Below, in pieces: positions 5,900-7,389 of a stretch of 7,389 nt of DNA. Source of the DNA: Bacillota bacterium (GTDB taxonomy: Bacteria > Bacillota > Clostridia > Acetivibrionales > DSM-1351); the NCBI GenBank assembly GCA_023436515.1, contig JAEZIV010000356.1, positions 1 to 7,389 of the forward strand, read 5' to 3'. Position numbers and translations under genes: made by a program. The notes below the pieces were generated by a model, which ran no database searches, had not been told where the DNA came from, and saw only the letters and a list, made by a program, of their open reading frames with translations. Numbering within the stretch: position 1 is the stretch's first letter; the number at the start of each line of letters is the position of its first letter.

Positions 5900-7389
5900 A
5901 AATACGAAAGCTTTATATACGCGGGTTTGGAAAAATAGAAAAGCTTGAACTAGAGCTTTCTAAAAATATTAATGTAATCTACGGTCCTAATGAAAGTGGA
6001 AAATCCACCATTATGGCTTACATAAAAGCTCTTCTCTATGGAATAAAAGGTGGGAGAACAGACAGGGAGGGTGTAGCCTCTGATGCAAAAAGGTTTCGGC
6101 CTTGGAGTATACAGGAGTTTGGAGGTTATATCAATCTGGAGCTAGACAATGGTAAAGCTTATAGACTGGATCGTGACTTCGAAGGTAATACCGTTAAGCT
6201 CTATGATGACGAATTTAATGATATTACAGGTATCCTTTCAGGCTCAAAGGATGGAAAGGGAATATCAGAGAAGCTTATCGGAATAGGGGAGAGCATTTTT
6301 GAAAGAACTGTATTTATTAAGCAATTGGGTACTAAAATAGATGCCTCCTCATCAAAAGAGTTGATTGACAGGATTTCCAATCTGGGTCAAAGCGGATATG
6401 AGGACATATCCTATAAAAGAGCTCTTTCAGCCCTCAAGGAGGCATTGAAGGAACAGGTTGGTACTCAAAGAAGCTCTACACGACCTCTGGACTTAATAAA
6501 CAGGAGGTTGGATTACCTTGGACAAAAACTGTCCGATATACGTGAAAAGGAAAAAAGCTTATGGGAGCTAGAAAGTAAATTAAATGAGTTGAATAGGCAA
6601 ATAGCTGCCCTTGAACAAAAGGAAGGATTGGTCTCTAAAGCTATGGAATTTTATGAGCTTAAGAGAAGGATATCGGCACAGAGAGAGAGGTCGGAGGAAA
6701 TACGCTTTCTAAGCGAAAACATAGATTTGCTGCAGAGGAATTTAACCGGCATGGCTGACCAGCATACTGCTCTGGAGCAGGAGGCTTTGCGTGCCAAGGA
6801 GCAGGGTGACGGTCTTTTGGCAGAACTGAAGGCTTTGGAGAGAGGGCTTTTGGAGGTTGGTATTGAAAGGCTGAAGAAAGCCGTAAAATATCTGGATATT
6901 GCGGGGATTGCAGCTCTGGTGACATTAATCTCCGCAATGTGGGCTTCTTTCTTACTGAAGCTACTACCCGAGCCTATATGCCTTATTCCCGGAGCATGCG
7001 CCATACTTGCAGGTATAGTAAAATTCCGTAAGGGAAAAAACCTTAAAAAAAGCGAGGAGGAGGCTTTGGTACTTCAACAGAAGGAGGTCTCACTACAGAA
7101 GCAATTGGATTCGGTTATCAAGGTAAATGAAATAGCTGAGAAGCAAAAAATTGCGTTAGAGGATAGAATAAGAACTGAAACTGCTCAGGCAGAGCAACAG
7201 AAAAACAGGCGGAACACACTGTTACAGAGCTTCACTCCTTCAGGACTGGAGGAACTTGAAAAGCGGGCAGACTTGCTATCTCAGGCTTTAATGGCTGGCT
7301 TAGAGGAAGCGGGGGATAGCCTTTCAGAAAAGGAAACCGGTCTAATACAAAATGTATTTGAGGGTTATTCCGATACAATGCTGCAGGAG
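5896..7389 (+). CDS. Rad50/SbcC-like AAA ATPase (YhaN type), 3' end beyond the window
   Basis: The ATG at 5896 overlaps the phosphoesterase stop as ATGA, and the frame stays open for 498 codons to the last base, so the protein is cut by the window. The N-terminus (MKIRKLYIRGFGKIEKLELEL) is the typical ABC-ATPase beta start. The P-loop GPNESGKST (30-38, K36) follows, and VFIKQLG (Q143) is in the place of the Q-loop. From about residue 180 the chain is a long charged coiled coil. Residues about 335-354 and 361-375 are two hydrophobic segments separated by LPEP and followed by basic KFRKGKNLKK, so they look like a membrane hairpin inside the coil; the coil resumes at about 385. Signature, Walker B and D-loop motifs should lie in the missing C-terminal part. 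With the upstream nuclease it should form an SbcCD/Mre11-Rad50-like complex that processes DNA ends. The membrane hairpin suggests inner-membrane attachment, unlike soluble SbcC. Confidence 0.92.
   Translation, partial: MKIRKLYIRGFGKIEKLELELSKNINVIYGPNESGKSTIMAYIKALLYGIKGGRTDREGVASDAKRFRPWSIQEFGGYINLELDNGKAYRLDRDFEGNTVKLYDDEFNDITGILSGSKDGKGISEKLIGIGESIFERTVFIKQLGTKIDASSSKELIDRISNLGQSGYEDISYKRALSALKEALKEQVGTQRSSTRPLDLINRRLDYLGQKLSDIREKEKSLWELESKLNELNRQIAALEQKEGLVSKAMEFYELKRRISAQRERSEEIRFLSENIDLLQRNLTGMADQHTALEQEALRAKEQGDGLLAELKALERGLLEVGIERLKKAVKYLDIAGIAALVTLISAMWASFLLKLLPEPICLIPGACAILAGIVKFRKGKNLKKSEEEALVLQQKEVSLQKQLDSVIKVNEIAEKQKIALEDRIRTETAQAEQQKNRRNTLLQSFTPSGLEELEKRADLLSQALMAGLEEAGDSLSEKETGLIQNVFEGYSDTMLQE

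Noticed and set aside
6651..7004. Antisense open frames opposite the ATPase coiled coil.
   Set aside because: The sense frame has a P-loop, a coupled start and unbroken coding potential; the antisense frames show no family features.

Overview
The window is about 7.4 kb of AT-rich, low-GC Gram-positive DNA. Every gene reads on the + strand, with strong purine-rich Shine-Dalgarno sites and two GTG starts. Codon use and gene content suggest a clostridium, possibly of the cellulolytic Ruminiclostridium type. That placement is inference, with no 16S or marker search behind it.

Layout: (1) 1-387 is the tail, or possibly the whole, of a small coiled-coil protein of unknown function. (2) 456-2033 is a FapA/DUF342-family beta-helix protein. 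(3) 2157-4085 is a 642-residue cytosolic protein with three GAF-like domains and a C-terminal stretch that looks like a decayed GGDEF domain. (4) 4100-4495 is acpS, the holo-ACP synthase, 14 nt behind the GAF gene and probably co-transcribed with it. (5) 4496-4711 is non-coding: a terminator-like hairpin just after acpS, then a G/C-rich leader with alternating GAAGGGA and TCCCTTC segments that could fold in mutually exclusive ways. (6) 4712-5899 is an SbcD/Mre11-type phosphoesterase of the YhaO kind. (7) 5896-7389 is a Rad50/SbcC-like ATPase of the YhaN kind, overlapping its partner by ATGA and running off the window. It carries a hydrophobic hairpin inside its coiled-coil region.

The last two genes form a clear functional unit, a nuclease plus SMC-like ATPase acting on DNA ends or structured DNA. 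AcpS makes acyl carrier protein active for lipid synthesis. The FapA and GAF proteins suggest surface or signalling roles but their exact function is not visible.

The most striking non-gene signal is a 16-bp sequence at 4704-4719, across the ribosome-binding region and GTG start of the sbcD-like gene. It matches the Firmicutes ParB (Spo0J) centromere consensus parS at all specified positions but one. If real, it would suggest that this locus lies in the origin-proximal part of the chromosome and that ParB binds over the start of a DNA-repair operon. No mobile element, CRISPR array, tRNA or rRNA was seen.
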